NCBI GenBank assembly: GCA_017434045.1
Contig: JAFRGA010000053.1
Coordinates: 1-35,097 of the forward strand
DNA length: 35,097 nucleotides
Source of the DNA: Eggerthellaceae bacterium
GTDB taxonomy: Bacteria; Actinomycetota; Coriobacteriia; Coriobacteriales; Eggerthellaceae
Reading direction: 5' to 3'
Shown: positions 1 through 8,827 of the stretch, piece by piece
Position numbering within the stretch: the stretch's first letter is position 1
How the letters are laid out: the number at the start of each line of letters is the position of its first letter
Position numbers and translations under genes: made by a program
The notes under the pieces: model-generated
Seen by the model: the letters and a program-made list of their open reading frames with translations, nothing else
The model's database searches: none
What the model was told of the DNA's origin: nothing

Positions 1-965
1 ACGGACTTGTCGGCGAAGTCGAGCATGCCGTTCTCGTCCATGGTGACGTTTTCGAGCAGGGCGTTGCGTTTGATGGCATTGTAGATGTCGGGCTCGGCCT
101 CGGGGTCGAGGTTGATGACCTTCGCGTAGCAGCCGCCCTCGTAGTTGAACACGCCGCTGTCGTCCCAGCCATGCTCGTCATCGCCGATGAGCAGGCGCTT
201 CGGGTCGGTGGAAAGCGTGGTTTTGCCCGTGCCGGAAAGCCCGAAGAACACGGCCGTATGCTCGCCGTTCATATCGGTGTTCGCCGAGCAGTGCATGGAG
301 GCGATGCCCTTCAGCGGCAGGTAGTACATCATCATGGACAGCAAGCCCTTCTTCATCTCGCCACCGTACCAGGTGTTGAGGATGACCTGTTCCTTGCTCG
401 TGACGTTGAAGCAGACGCAGGTCTCGGAGTTCAGGCCGTAGTCCTTGTAGTTCTCAACCTTCGCCTTCGCGGCGTTGTAGCAAACGAAGTCGGGCTCGAA
501 GTTGGCCAGCTCTTCCTCGGTCGGGATGATGAACATGTTCTTGATGAAATGGGCCTGCCAGGCAACTTCAATGATGAAGCGTACAGCCAAGCGGGAGTCA
601 GCGTTCGCGCCGCAGAAGCAGTCAACGACGAACAGGCGCTTCCCGGAGAGCTGTTTGGCGGCGAGGTCCTTCATGGCCTTCCAGGTTTCCTCGCTCATCG
701 GCTTGTTGTCGTTGGGATAACCCTCGGTGGTCCACCAAACGGTGTCCTTGGAATTCTCGTCCATGACGATGTACTTGTCCTTGGGGGAGCGGCCGGTGAA
801 CTCGCCGGTGAAGACGTTCACTGCGCCCAGCTCGCTCAGATAACCCTTGTCGAAACCCTCGAGTTCGGGATTCATTTCCTCTTCGAACAGCTGCTCGAAG
901 GAGGGGTTGTGGACGACCTCTTTGACGTCAGTTATCCCATATACGCTCAGATCGAGATTTGCCAT
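1..965 (-). CDS. pckA: Phosphoenolpyruvate carboxykinase (ATP), 5' part
   Basis: Reading the minus strand from the ATG at 965 gives 321 residues with no stop before the window edge, so the C-terminal part is missing. The protein has the ATP-type PEPCK signatures: an early [12 protein letters not shown] segment, the [20 protein letters not shown] block, and a P-loop [11 protein letters not shown] at about residues 242-252 with the ATP-binding Lys and Thr. The [19 protein letters not shown] metal/substrate segment follows. The family catalyses oxaloacetate + ATP to PEP + CO2 + ADP in the cytosol; in anaerobes it often runs toward oxaloacetate to fix CO2 and make ATP. The start is supported by a GAAAGG ribosome binding site just upstream. 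The reading is confident; the direction of the reaction in this organism is inference. Confidence 0.96.
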   Translation of the reverse strand, partial: MANLDLSVYGITDVKEVVHNPSFEQLFEEEMNPELEGFDKGYLSELGAVNVFTGEFTGRSPKDKYIVMDENSKDTVWWTTEGYPNDNKPMSEETWKAMKDLAAKQLSGKRLFVVDCFCGANADSRLAVRFIIEVAWQAHFIKNMFIIPTEEELANFEPDFVCYNAAKAKVENYKDYGLNSETCVCFNVTSKEQVILNTWYGGEMKKGLLSMMMYYLPLKGIASMHCSANTDMNGEHTAVFFGLSGTGKTTLSTDPKRLLIGDDEHGWDDSGVFNYEGGCYAKVINLDPEAEPDIYNAIKRNALLENVTMDENGMLDFADKS

Positions 966-1076
966 GATGCACCTTTCGCTTTCCTAGAACCCATTATCTG
1001 CGTACGGAACTACGTAGATGATATCTATCATAATGAAATTGCCCCGAAAGTGGTATGCGGCGGAAAACTTCTATAG

Positions 1077-1113
1077 AGAAAATCGGTGGAGAACGCCATG
1101 GCGCTCCCCACCG
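1077..1113 (-). terminator. Rho-independent terminator after the Ldh2 dehydrogenase gene
   Basis: Positions 1084-1113 form a long stem (CGGTGG arms extended through the GCGCCATGGCG core, few mismatches). On the minus strand it is followed by ATTTTCTC. It lies between the stop of the dehydrogenase gene at 1151 and the pckA start at 965, so it should end the helicase/dehydrogenase transcript before pckA. Confidence 0.7.
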
Positions 1114-1150
1114 CCTGTTTACTCAGCTCTGTCAATTGTGCCTAGCTACC

Positions 1151-2269
1151 CTATTCGAATGGGAAGCGGTAATCGAGGCCGAGCCTATCGCGCAGCTCGA
1201 TGAACTCTTTCTGGACAGCTTCACCGACCGGCACGCCTTTATCCTTGCGGTCGAGCCAGGCAAGGTACTCTTTCTCGCCTGCGGTGTAGATGCGGTCGTA
1301 GCCAGGTGCCTTCTTGGAAGCGCGCAGATCCCGGCAGATATCGCCGGCAATCTTTCGGAAAGTGTCGCGTCCCACGAAAGCGTCGGGATCCACCACGAAG
1401 AAGAAATGCCCGAGATGGTACATCTGCGGGGAGCCGTCTTCGGCTACTCCCGTGAGCGCCTTCATGAACTCGCCGCCCGCGAGTGCAGCTGAGAGGATCT
1501 CGACGGCAGCTGCGTAACCGTAGCCCTTGTACCCGCACATTTCATCACCCGGGCCGCCGCCAAGTGGAGCGAGGGCTGCCGAGCCGTCGACCAGCATCTT
1601 GAGGATTTCCTCGGACTCGGTGACGGTCGAGCCGTCCTGTGCCACGACCATGCCTGCGGGTGTTGGCTTGCCGATGCGGGCGTAGTATTCGATCTTCCCG
1701 CGCTGGACGATTGAGGTGGCGCAGTCGATGCAGAACGGGAACTCCTCGTCGGTGGGAAGCGCGATGGTCAGGGGGTTCGTGCCCATCATGTTCTCGACGC
1801 CGAATGTGGGGGAGATGGAGGGGCGGGCGTTGGTGCCCGTGATGCCCACCATGCCCTCGTTGCTGGCCATTGTGGCCCAGTATCCCGCAATGCCGTAGTG
1901 GGTGGAATTGCGTATGGCTCCGCCGGCCATGCCGTAGGCTTTCGCCTTCTCGAGGAGTTTTTCCATGATACGGTAGCTGGCTACCATGCCCATGCCATCG
2001 TGCGCGTCGGCGACGATGGTCGTGGGCGTCTCGCGCACGATTTCGAGGTCCGTGGTGGGCAGCAGCGTGCCTTTGACGATACGGTCGATGTAGATGGGCT
2101 TGAAACGGTTGCACCCGTGGCTCTCGATGCCGCGGCGATCGGACTCCATGAGCACGTCCGCGCAAATAACCGCGTCGTCATGAGGAACCCCATAGGCTTC
2201 GAACACGTCGATCATGAAGGAGTTGACGGTTTCCCAGGGAACGTAGGGCCTGGTTTCGACTACTTGCAT
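1151..2269 (-). CDS. Ldh2-family malate/L-lactate/ureidoglycolate-type dehydrogenase
   Basis: A 372-residue cytosolic protein of the Ldh_2 (PF02615) NAD(P)-dependent oxidoreductase family, which includes malate, L-sulfolactate and ureidoglycolate dehydrogenases. Visible marks are GIESHG at about residues 48-52, the NSTHYGIAGYW segment with the likely catalytic His124, a conserved FGVENMMGTNPL stretch and a GYKGYGYAAAVEIL stretch near the C-terminus. An ATG at 2329 would add 20 residues, but the ATG at 2269 has a strong GGAGGA site 6-7 bases upstream and fits the family start. It begins 43 bases after the helicase stop, so the two may be co-transcribed, although the functions are unrelated. 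The substrate cannot be told from sequence; malate or a similar 2-hydroxy acid is the default guess. Confidence 0.9.
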   Translation of the reverse strand: MQVVETRPYVPWETVNSFMIDVFEAYGVPHDDAVICADVLMESDRRGIESHGCNRFKPIYIDRIVKGTLLPTTDLEIVRETPTTIVADAHDGMGMVASYRIMEKLLEKAKAYGMAGGAIRNSTHYGIAGYWATMASNEGMVGITGTNARPSISPTFGVENMMGTNPLTIALPTDEEFPFCIDCATSIVQRGKIEYYARIGKPTPAGMVVAQDGSTVTESEEILKMLVDGSAALAPLGGGPGDEMCGYKGYGYAAAVEILSAALAGGEFMKALTGVAEDGSPQMYHLGHFFFVVDPDAFVGRDTFRKIAGDICRDLRASKKAPGYDRIYTAGEKEYLAWLDRKDKGVPVGEAVQKEFIELRDRLGLDYRFPFE

Positions 2270-2312
2270 GCTGTCCTCCGTTTCAACGGGATGTAGTGCT
2301 TTCGAACTTGTT

Positions 2313-4484
2313 TCAGGGTAACACTTCAAGATTGGCTCGCATTGACAAGCTGCGGGTTGTGTTCATGTTCTCGAACTGTATTTCATAGGAGCCGCGTTCA
2401 GCGTCGAAGCTCACGATGGTGCCGACGCCGAAGACGATGTGGGACACCCGCGTCCCTGGTTGCAGGGGAGGGCTTGCCTCATGTTGGTCGAGCTGGCGGT
2501 CCTGTGTGCGGATGTACGCTTGAGCGTCTTTGACGAGCGAGTCTTCCAGGGGGGTCTCGTAATCGATGAGGTCAGGGTCGATGTCGAGAACGAAGCGGCT
2601 TGGGTAACGGGGCATGCCGTCATGCGCCGTCCCGTCGGCGCAGGTTAGGTACAGCCCCTTCTGGGCGCGCGTGATGGCGACAAACGCGAGCCGCCGTTCT
2701 TCCTCCATCGCCTCGGTCGTCCTCGTCTTGCGTGAGGGGATGACGCCCTCGTTCATCGAGCAAATGAAGACATAGGGAAACTCGAGGCCCTTGGCGGCGT
2801 GGATGGTCATGAGCTTGACCTTGTTCGCCGAGAGGCCCTTGTCGAGGTTGGTCATCATCGAGGCGTGCATGAGGAAGCCGGCTGTGGAGGCCTCCTCGCC
2901 ACAGGACGTCTCCCATTCGTAGACTGCCTGGCGCAGCTCGGCTAGGTTGTCGAGGCGTTCCTGGCTCCCTTCGGTGCGCAAGGCCAGCTCGTAGCCGCTC
3001 TTGTCCATCAGCTCGGCGAGCAGCTCCGATGCGGGACGTGTCTCGGCTTCGGGAGCGTAGCGCTCGACGAGGTCCACGAATGCGTGCGCCTTGGTGCCCT
3101 TCATGAGGGCGTTATCGAGGTTATCGACCAGGGCCTGGTACAGCGACACGCCATTGCCCTCGGCGTATTGCCGCAGGAACTTCATTCGGCGGGTGCCCAA
3201 GTTACGCTTGGGCACGTTCGCGATGCGCTCGAACGAGAGGTCGTCGCGGAAAACCACCATGCGCAAGTACGATAGGGCGTCTTTGACCTCCTTGCGGTCG
3301 AAGAACTGCACGCCGCTGTAGATAGTGTAGGGAAGGCCCTCTTTGACGAAGGCATCCTCAATCGGTCGCGAGGCGTAGTGCGCGCGGTACACGATGCAGA
3401 TGTCGCGCAGGGGAACGCCGGAGGAGGCGAGCTGCTGTATCTGGTCGACGATCCAAGCGGCTTCGTTAGCCGAGCTCGTGCCGTGGTAGCAGCGTGTTTT
3501 CGGGCCGGGTGGCACCATGGAGATGAGGCTTTTGGGCAGGCGGTTTCGGTTGGCGCTTATGAGCGAGTTCGCCGTCATGGTGATCTGAGGGGTGGAACGG
3601 TAGTTCTCGTTCATCATCACCGTCTGCGTGCCGGGGAAGTGCTCGTCGAAACTCAGCAGGTACTTCACGTTGGCCCCACGCCAGGTGTAGATGGTTTGGT
3701 CCGGGTCGCCCACGACGAAAAGGTTGCGATGGTGGGCGGCGAGCACTTCCATGAGCTCGTGCTGCAGGCCGTCGATGTCCTGGAACTCGTCGACCATGAG
3801 GTACTGCAGGCGTTTCTGCCATTTGAGGCGCAGGTCCTCGCGGCGGCGGAAGATGTCGAGCGTGAGTATGATGAGATCGTTGTAGTCCAGGCCGAAGCAT
3901 TTCTTCTGCTGGTACAGATATCCGTAAAACAGGATGTCGTCGGGCGATTCGGCCAGGTCGTATTTGAGCTTGAGGTCGTCGAGCGAAAGGCCTGTCAATT
4001 CGAGGTGGTAGTTCTTGTGCGTGAAGGTCTTGCGTATCTCGAACATGTCGCGCGCACGGGAGAACGTGTAATCGCGCAAGGTGAGGCCGCGCTCGTCGTA
4101 GATGATCTGCAGCATGGCATCGATGTCCGAATTGTCCAACACGAGGAAGCTCTTGGGCAACGCCACCGCAGACGAGTCCTCTTGCAGCACCGACACGCAG
4201 AAGCCGTGGAAGGTGTTGACGTAGCCGGTGTCGGCATCGCCTGTGAGCTTGCGGATGCGCAGGCGCATTTCGTTGGCCGCCTTGTTGGTGAACGTGACGC
4301 ACAGGATATTGCCCGGCATGATGCCCAGGTCGTTGACCAGGTAGGCGAATCGCCGCGAGAGAGCTCGCGTCTTTCCCGAGCCGGCGCCTGCGATGACGCG
4401 CACGTAGCCTTCGGTCGTCGTGACCGCTTCGAGTTGGGAAGGGTTCAAGCCCTCCAGCGTGCCGTTGTCATCCAGGTCGTTCAT
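2313..4484 (-). CDS. pcrA: UvrD/PcrA-type superfamily 1 DNA helicase
   Basis: A 723-residue SF1A 3'-5' DNA helicase. Seen in order: a Q-motif region (LNPSQLEAV), Walker A GAGSGKT at residues 33-39, FTNKAANEM (motif Ia), NTFHGFC, motif II DEFQDID near residue 230, motif III VVGDPDQTIYTWRGA, motif IV ENYRSTPQI, motif V MTIHAAKGLEFPYVF and motif VI EERRLAFVAITRAQKGLYL. The C-terminus has the GTRVSHIVFGVGTIV segment typical of PcrA. The family unwinds DNA in nucleotide excision repair, removes protein roadblocks and helps plasmid or replication restart. The ATG at 4484 has only a weak ribosome binding site, but the reading frame upstream gives no better start. It diverges from the LuxR gene. Assignment to PcrA rather than another UvrD paralogue is likely but not certain. 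Confidence 0.93.
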   Translation of the reverse strand: MNDLDDNGTLEGLNPSQLEAVTTTEGYVRVIAGAGSGKTRALSRRFAYLVNDLGIMPGNILCVTFTNKAANEMRLRIRKLTGDADTGYVNTFHGFCVSVLQEDSSAVALPKSFLVLDNSDIDAMLQIIYDERGLTLRDYTFSRARDMFEIRKTFTHKNYHLELTGLSLDDLKLKYDLAESPDDILFYGYLYQQKKCFGLDYNDLIILTLDIFRRREDLRLKWQKRLQYLMVDEFQDIDGLQHELMEVLAAHHRNLFVVGDPDQTIYTWRGANVKYLLSFDEHFPGTQTVMMNENYRSTPQITMTANSLISANRNRLPKSLISMVPPGPKTRCYHGTSSANEAAWIVDQIQQLASSGVPLRDICIVYRAHYASRPIEDAFVKEGLPYTIYSGVQFFDRKEVKDALSYLRMVVFRDDLSFERIANVPKRNLGTRRMKFLRQYAEGNGVSLYQALVDNLDNALMKGTKAHAFVDLVERYAPEAETRPASELLAELMDKSGYELALRTEGSQERLDNLAELRQAVYEWETSCGEEASTAGFLMHASMMTNLDKGLSANKVKLMTIHAAKGLEFPYVFICSMNEGVIPSRKTRTTEAMEEERRLAFVAITRAQKGLYLTCADGTAHDGMPRYPSRFVLDIDPDLIDYETPLEDSLVKDAQAYIRTQDRQLDQHEASPPLQPGTRVSHIVFGVGTIVSFDAERGSYEIQFENMNTTRSLSMRANLEVLP

Positions 4485-4612
4485 AAGTACATATGTTCGT
4501 GCATTGGAGTGGAGATGTCAAGCATCGGACGGCTTGACGGACGTGCGGCTACGGGGACAGGCGGAAACTCGGGGGAAGGGCGCAAGTTTGCAATCAAGGA
4601 ATGCCCTTTGAA

Positions 4613-4660
4613 TTTGCACTAGGCAGTATGCGCTCCTTTCAAGGCGTTTAAGCGTGCAAA
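4613..4660. promoter_or_regulatory. Inverted repeat in the divergent helicase/LuxR intergenic region
   Basis: TTTGCAC at 4613-4619 and its complement GTGCAAA at 4654-4660 lie 34 bases apart in the 207-bp gap between the divergent genes, and another TTTGCAA occurs at 4587. This could be an operator or looped binding site. A 7-bp inverted pair can occur by chance, so this is a weak call. Confidence 0.25.
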
Positions 4661-4691
4661 TGATTGAAAACCAACGGGTTGTTAGGTCATA

Positions 4692-6356
4692 ATGATTCGA
4701 CCAATTGCGCCGCAAAGGACGTCATCGCGAATCGATACGACTGCAGCGGATAACGCCGAGGTAGCCAATTTGACGGAAAGAACGGACAAGAACGAGGCTG
4801 TATCCGCGATGCCGATTACGGCCGGCGGCCGCGAGCTTGCGCTTCTCGCGGTGGGTTTCGGCTGCATGATCGGCTATTCCCGCATGCTTTCGCTCGGTTT
4901 TACGGGATTCCTCTCAGACGGCGTCATCTCCTCGGTTGACACATGGTACGTCCTCAGGTCATGCATTTGCCTGGGGATTCTTGCCCTGTTGGCCATCGCA
5001 GGGTGGAAGCGCTGGTTCCGGCTGGGGCCACCTTTGCTGGTGGTTGCCACTGTCGCCGCCATAGGTGCGGCCCTGGTATTCGCCTTGGATGGAACGGGCA
5101 GCTTCAGGTGGCTCGTCGCCTTAACCGGGGGCGCTGGCATTGCCGTGCTCATGTACGTTTGGATGCTGCTGTTGAGCAGATTCGAACCTCGTGTCATTGC
5201 CGCCGTTTCGATGGGCGGCCTCCTTATCGCGGGAGCGATCATCGTGGGGGCCCCGCGATTAGACGCCAACCTGGCTCTTACCGTAGCCGCAATAGCCGCC
5301 TTCTTGACGGGCGCTACCGCCCTGTTGTTGGACCCGGGCTTGAGCTCGTGCATCCCCGATGGCCCCTTGCGCGCATCGCAGGCGGCGCGTGTTCCCTGGC
5401 TAACCGTGATCATGGTGCTCGTCTGCGGTTTTCTGGCGACGATCACATTCGGCATAGCCGAGCATCTGACCTGGCTCTACGATTGGTCGCCAAACTACAT
5501 CGCCTTCTTCTCCGCCATCGTCATCGTGCTCGCAGCAACGCTCGTTCCCATGGCCCGAATGGACTCATGGGTCCATCTCGCCTGGATACCCCAATTCGCA
5601 CTGCTTATCGTTGCGCTTGCCTTTTCGTGTTTTTCGGTTCGCGCGTCTATTCAGATAGCCGTCGGCTGCCTGCTCGCGGCAGTCTTCTGCACCCATTTCC
5701 TCCACTGGGCGATCTTCCCCGGCTTGTTCTCGACAATAAAGGTTCCCCGTTCGTTTCTGGCGGGAGCCATGCTCTTCTGCGCAAACGGATCGCTCGCCAC
5801 GGTCCTCGGCGATGCGCTTGGAGGGGCGCTTCCGCATAGCATGCAGAATCTGGGAGGGGTGGCAGGTCTTGCCGTCATCACGCTCGCGATGGTGTTTATC
5901 GTGACATTTCTGGTGTACCGGCATGCATCTGGTTCAACCGGGCTGATCGACAGCCTGATTCCGAGAGCTGCCCTTGAAACGGACGGAGCCGGCGAGAACG
6001 CCGATGCGGAAAAGACGAGGGCTGGCGGCGCAAACACCGTCGCTGTGCGCGGACAAGACATGCCGCCTGCTGACGATGCGGGCAATGCGCCACTCGCAGA
6101 TGCTTCGAGGGCGACCGATCTCCTGGATACGCTGCAGCGGCGAATCGACGGCATCTCATCAGAATACGGCCTCACCCCACGCGAGCGCGAGGTCGCCTTC
6201 CTGACCGTGCAGGGGTTCTCGTGCGCCTACATTGCCGACAAGCTCGTCGTCTCCGAAAGTACCGTGCGCTTCCATCAGAAAAACCTGTACAAGAAGCTCG
6301 ACGTCCATTCGCGCAACAAGTTCATCGAGTTGGTGGGCCAGCATCCGTCGGAGTAG
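4692..6356 (+). CDS. LuxR-family regulator with a multi-span membrane sensor half
   Basis: A 554-residue protein with two parts. Residues of about 45-425 are a series of roughly twelve hydrophobic segments with short loops, like a transporter-type sensor module. Residues of about 490-550 are a LuxR/FixJ DNA-binding helix-turn-helix, containing LTPREREVAFL, then CAYIADKLVVSESTVRFH and a NLYKKLDVHSRNKFIELV recognition end. The linker at about 425-485 is polar and Ala/Asp rich. Such membrane LuxR proteins occur in many copies in Eggerthellaceae genomes and probably sense a small molecule at the membrane, though ligands are mostly unknown. The ATG at 4692 has little ribosome-binding sequence; an ATG at 4809 (MPITAGG) preceded by GAGG is an alternative that keeps all membrane segments. 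No target gene can be named from context. Confidence 0.88.
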   Translation: MIRPIAPQRTSSRIDTTAADNAEVANLTERTDKNEAVSAMPITAGGRELALLAVGFGCMIGYSRMLSLGFTGFLSDGVISSVDTWYVLRSCICLGILALLAIAGWKRWFRLGPPLLVVATVAAIGAALVFALDGTGSFRWLVALTGGAGIAVLMYVWMLLLSRFEPRVIAAVSMGGLLIAGAIIVGAPRLDANLALTVAAIAAFLTGATALLLDPGLSSCIPDGPLRASQAARVPWLTVIMVLVCGFLATITFGIAEHLTWLYDWSPNYIAFFSAIVIVLAATLVPMARMDSWVHLAWIPQFALLIVALAFSCFSVRASIQIAVGCLLAAVFCTHFLHWAIFPGLFSTIKVPRSFLAGAMLFCANGSLATVLGDALGGALPHSMQNLGGVAGLAVITLAMVFIVTFLVYRHASGSTGLIDSLIPRAALETDGAGENADAEKTRAGGANTVAVRGQDMPPADDAGNAPLADASRATDLLDTLQRRIDGISSEYGLTPREREVAFLTVQGFSCAYIADKLVVSESTVRFHQKNLYKKLDVHSRNKFIELVGQHPSE

Positions 6357-6393
6357 CTTCTTGGGAAAGGTCGCGAGAGGCCACTATGCGAAT

Positions 6394-6415
6394 CGGGCCG
6401 ACCGCGGTCGACCCG
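6394..6415. terminator. GC-rich inverted repeat after the LuxR gene
   Basis: CGGG-CGACCG meets CGGTCG-CCCG in a 22-bp inverted repeat with one mismatched pair and no real loop, 38 bases after the LuxR stop. There is no T-tract on either strand, so it may be a factor-dependent terminator or a protein-binding palindrome rather than a classical terminator. Confidence 0.35.
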
Positions 6416-6505
6416 ACAATGCTCGATAAGCTATATGGTTTCCAGTGAATCGTTCCAGATTCCCTTGGCCGATAAAGCCAGCCCGCTCACACGAGTTGAC
6501 CGCTA

Positions 6506-6715
6506 TCAGCCCTCGTCCTGATTTCGGCCCTCGCGCTTCTTGCGCCATGCCTCCTCGTCCTCGGCTACTATTCGCTCTATTTCCCGCTCCATGGTGGATG
6601 GAATCCCGAAAAGCGTGCGCTGGGAGACAACAGGGCGCAGTTCCTTGCCGGCGGCTTCCGCCGAAAGGTAATCTTGGATTTTCTTCCAACGCCTTTCTTC
6701 GTCAGCGAAACTCAT
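6506..6715 (-). CDS. Small hypothetical protein
   Basis: A 69-residue, highly charged frame starting MSFADEERRWKKIQDYLSAE, with an acidic/basic helical C-terminus (REIERIVAEDEEAWRKKREG). It has no signal peptide, membrane segment or recognised domain. It lies 58 bases downstream of the HIT gene on the same strand and would be its second operon member. The ribosome binding site is weak (GAAGTGA). Composition and position favour a real gene over a chance frame, since no better frame covers this stretch on either strand, but the family is not recognised. Confidence 0.5.
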   Translation of the reverse strand: MSFADEERRWKKIQDYLSAEAAGKELRPVVSQRTLFGIPSTMEREIERIVAEDEEAWRKKREGRNQDEG

Positions 6716-6773
6716 GGAATCACTTCATCGAAGCAGGTTGTCGAACGCGTGGACGGCGCCTGTTGTGGAACGC

Positions 6774-7136
6774 TTAGTTACCGAGACGCTGAGAGCCCTC
6801 GAATGTGAAGCGGCCCATCTTCGTTCCACCCAGGATATGAACGTGCAGGTGGGCAACGGTGGCGGCGGAATCGGGGCCGGTGTTGATGATCGAACGGTAT
6901 CCGCTTTCGCCTACGCCCTTGATCTTCGCAACTTCGGGTACGACTTTGAGCAGCTTGCCGAGCAGCTCCTCAGGGACGCCGTCCTGCAAGTTGTCGTAGT
7001 GCTTCTTCGGGATGACGAGGGTGTGGATCGGCGTTTCGGGCTCGATGTCGTCGAAGGCGTAGAAATCGTCGTCCTCGTAGACCTTCTTCGAGGGGATTTC
7101 GCCGGCGACGATCTTGCAGAACAGGCAGTCACTCAT
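6774..7136 (-). CDS. HIT-family (HINT-type) nucleotide hydrolase
   Basis: A 120-residue histidine-triad protein. It starts MSDCLFCKIVAGEIPSKKVYED, has a CXXC pair at residues 4 and 7, a conserved IPKKHYDNL block and the catalytic triad HLHVH at residues 96-100. HINT proteins are small cytosolic dimers that hydrolyse AMP-lysine or acyl/aminoacyl-adenylates. A frame opening at a TTG at 7151 adds five residues, but the ATG at 7136 is preceded by AAAGGA at the right distance. A weak promoter candidate on the minus strand is TACACT with TGCATA 17 bases upstream. Length and motif order match the family closely. Confidence 0.95.
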   Translation of the reverse strand: MSDCLFCKIVAGEIPSKKVYEDDDFYAFDDIEPETPIHTLVIPKKHYDNLQDGVPEELLGKLLKVVPEVAKIKGVGESGYRSIINTGPDSAATVAHLHVHILGGTKMGRFTFEGSQRLGN

Positions 7137-7565
7137 AGTGCATCCTTTCAATTGGGGATTAAAGTGTAGCGCTTTTCGGAATCATTATGCACCACGTGAG
7201 GGGCACTTTGCCCCAAAGTTCAACCTACGGTACTCACCGTATTCGCAGTCCATGCCGACTCATGAGGGGGGACGGTCTTTCAAGGCATTCGCATCTTCAT
7301 ATCGAGGCGATGGCGAATCAGCTGATTGCCGATCATACGCAGGGCGGTTCCCCATGATGCGTTTCCGCCCATATGCAGATGATGGCGGTCTGTTTTCAAG
7401 AGGAAAACGCAAAACTAAAACAGGGCGATTTAACAGGCATAATAGCAGACCTATCAATATCCGCAGTTGCATTTTCCGTCAGGTTGGCATACTATCGCGC
7501 CCATCGGAAACGCTTCGTCACGTCCTGTCGTGGGATAGGGAGGGGCGAAAGAACGGAGCTGAAGC
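7137..7565 (+). promoter_or_regulatory. 429-bp intergenic region with a candidate ahbC promoter
   Basis: No credible gene lies here. For the plus strand, TTGCAT at 7467-7472 and TACTAT at 7490-7495 are 17 bases apart, a possible promoter 70 bases before ahbC. A G-rich hairpin (GGGGC, loop ACTTT, GCCCC) sits at 7200-7214 and resembles other repeats in this window. A 12-bp palindrome AATCAGCTGATT lies at 7316-7327. The boxes only partly match consensus. Confidence 0.35.
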
Positions 7566-8789
7566 GTGATAGGTATCTCTAAGCTGTATTGCGGTGCAGT
7601 CGAGCCATCTGACGTACTGCGTTACAAACGCCGCTCGAAGGAACTGCCGAGCGGACTTCTTCAATTCTCGAAGGACAAGAAGCCGGTCGTGGTGTGGAAT
7701 TGCACGAAGACGTGCAACCTGCGCTGCCAGCATTGCTATGCAGGTTCGGATGCGCAACGCTATGACCAGCTGAACACCGACGAGGCGAAGGCCATGATCG
7801 ACGACCTGGCAGCGTTCGGCTCTCCCGTGCTATTGTTCAGCGGCGGCGAGCCTTGCGTGCGCGAGGACCTGCTCGAGCTCATGCAGTACGCCAAGCAGGC
7901 GGGCATGCGCGTGGTGATCTCGACGAACGGCACGCTCATCACGCCCGATTTGGCCCGTCAGTTCGCCGAGGTTGGGCTTTCGTATGTGGGCATATCCATC
8001 GACGGCAAGCGCGAGACGCACGACGCCTTCCGCGGTGTGCCCGGTGCGTTCGATCGCTCACTTGAAGGCGTGGCCAACGCGAAGGCGGCAGGCATCAAGG
8101 TGGGCTTGCGCTTCACGATCAGCAAGTTGAACTACACCGAGGTCGACGACGTGTTCGACATCATGCGCGAACACGGCATACAGAGGGCTTGCTTCTACCA
8201 TCTGGTCTACACCGGTCGTGGCTCCGAGATGATGGACCTCGATCTGACACACGAGCAGACACGCGCTGTCGTGCGCCGCATCATGGACCGCACCAAAGCC
8301 TGGTTCGACGAAGGTGGCACACCCGAGATCCTGACGGTGGACAACCATGCCGACGCCCCGTTCGTGTACATGGAGCTGTTAAAGGAAGACCCAGAGCGCG
8401 CCGAAGCCGTCATGCAGCTGCTCAAATGGAATCAGGGGAACTCGACGGGCAACGGAATCTCGTGTGTGAGCTGGGATGGCGAAGTGTATGCCGACCAGTT
8501 CTGGCGTCATTTCAGCTTCGGGAACGTTCGGAATCGGCCGTTCTCGGAGATATGGACGGACGTGAGCCGCACGACCGAGCAGAGCGAGCTCATGTACCGC
8601 CTCAAGGATAAGAGGCCTTTCGTGAAAGGGCGTTGCCGCGAGTGCCGCTTCCTCGACGTCTGCGGCGGGAACTTCCGCGTGCGCGCCGAGGCGGCGACGG
8701 GTGACCTGTGGGCTCCCGACCCGGCGTGTTACCTCACCGATGAGGAGATTGCCCCCGAAAAAAGCATTAAAGGGGACTGTCCCCTTTAA
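7566..8789 (+). CDS. ahbC: AhbC-type 12,18-didecarboxysiroheme deacetylase (radical SAM)
   Basis: A 407-residue radical SAM enzyme. The N-terminal MIGISKLYCGAVEPSDVLRY stretch is characteristic of the AhbC/NirJ1 group. The radical SAM cluster is CNLRCQHC preceded by the first cysteine spacing CX3CX2C at C50, C54 and C57. A second cysteine set near the C-terminus (CRECRFLDVCGGNF and a later Cys) should hold an auxiliary 4Fe-4S cluster. AhbC removes the two acetate side chains of 12,18-didecarboxysiroheme to give Fe-coproporphyrin III in the siroheme-dependent heme pathway. The start is a GTG at 7566 with GGAG 7 bases upstream. The last eight residues (SIKGDCPL) and the stop are encoded by a palindromic repeat, so the original C-terminus was probably altered. 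The neighbouring ahbD-ahbA-ahbB fusion supports the assignment over NirJ of heme d1 synthesis. Confidence 0.88.
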   Translation: MIGISKLYCGAVEPSDVLRYKRRSKELPSGLLQFSKDKKPVVVWNCTKTCNLRCQHCYAGSDAQRYDQLNTDEAKAMIDDLAAFGSPVLLFSGGEPCVREDLLELMQYAKQAGMRVVISTNGTLITPDLARQFAEVGLSYVGISIDGKRETHDAFRGVPGAFDRSLEGVANAKAAGIKVGLRFTISKLNYTEVDDVFDIMREHGIQRACFYHLVYTGRGSEMMDLDLTHEQTRAVVRRIMDRTKAWFDEGGTPEILTVDNHADAPFVYMELLKEDPERAEAVMQLLKWNQGNSTGNGISCVSWDGEVYADQFWRHFSFGNVRNRPFSEIWTDVSRTTEQSELMYRLKDKRPFVKGRCRECRFLDVCGGNFRVRAEAATGDLWAPDPACYLTDEEIAPEKSIKGDCPL

Positions 8790-8793
8790 TGCT
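8763..8793. repeat. 31-bp perfect palindrome spanning the ahbC stop
   Basis: Fifteen bases on each side of T8778 are perfect complements (arms AGCATTAAAGGGGAC and its reverse complement). The palindrome codes the last residues of AhbC and contains its TAA at 8787-8789. It lies 34 bases before the next start, so its transcript would fold into a strong hairpin between the two cistrons. Its G/C-run design resembles palindromes at 16643, 19868 and 20609. Confidence 0.9.
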
Positions 8794-8827
8794 GAATGGT
8801 ATCGGTCACCGAGAAAGGTTCGAGCTC

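Noticed and set aside
171-1076. 301-residue plus-strand frame opposite pckA
   Set aside because: The minus strand encodes an unmistakable PEPCK over the same bases.
3378-4622. 414-residue frame opposite the helicase gene
   Set aside because: Fully antisense to a well-supported gene; composition reflects GC-rich shadow coding.
7316-7327. 12-bp perfect palindrome AATCAGCTGATT as an operator
   Set aside because: Several such palindromes are expected by chance in 35 kb, and it is not repeated nearby.
7260-7472. 70-residue minus-strand frame in the gap before ahbC
   Set aside because: No ribosome binding site, no family, and mixed codon composition.
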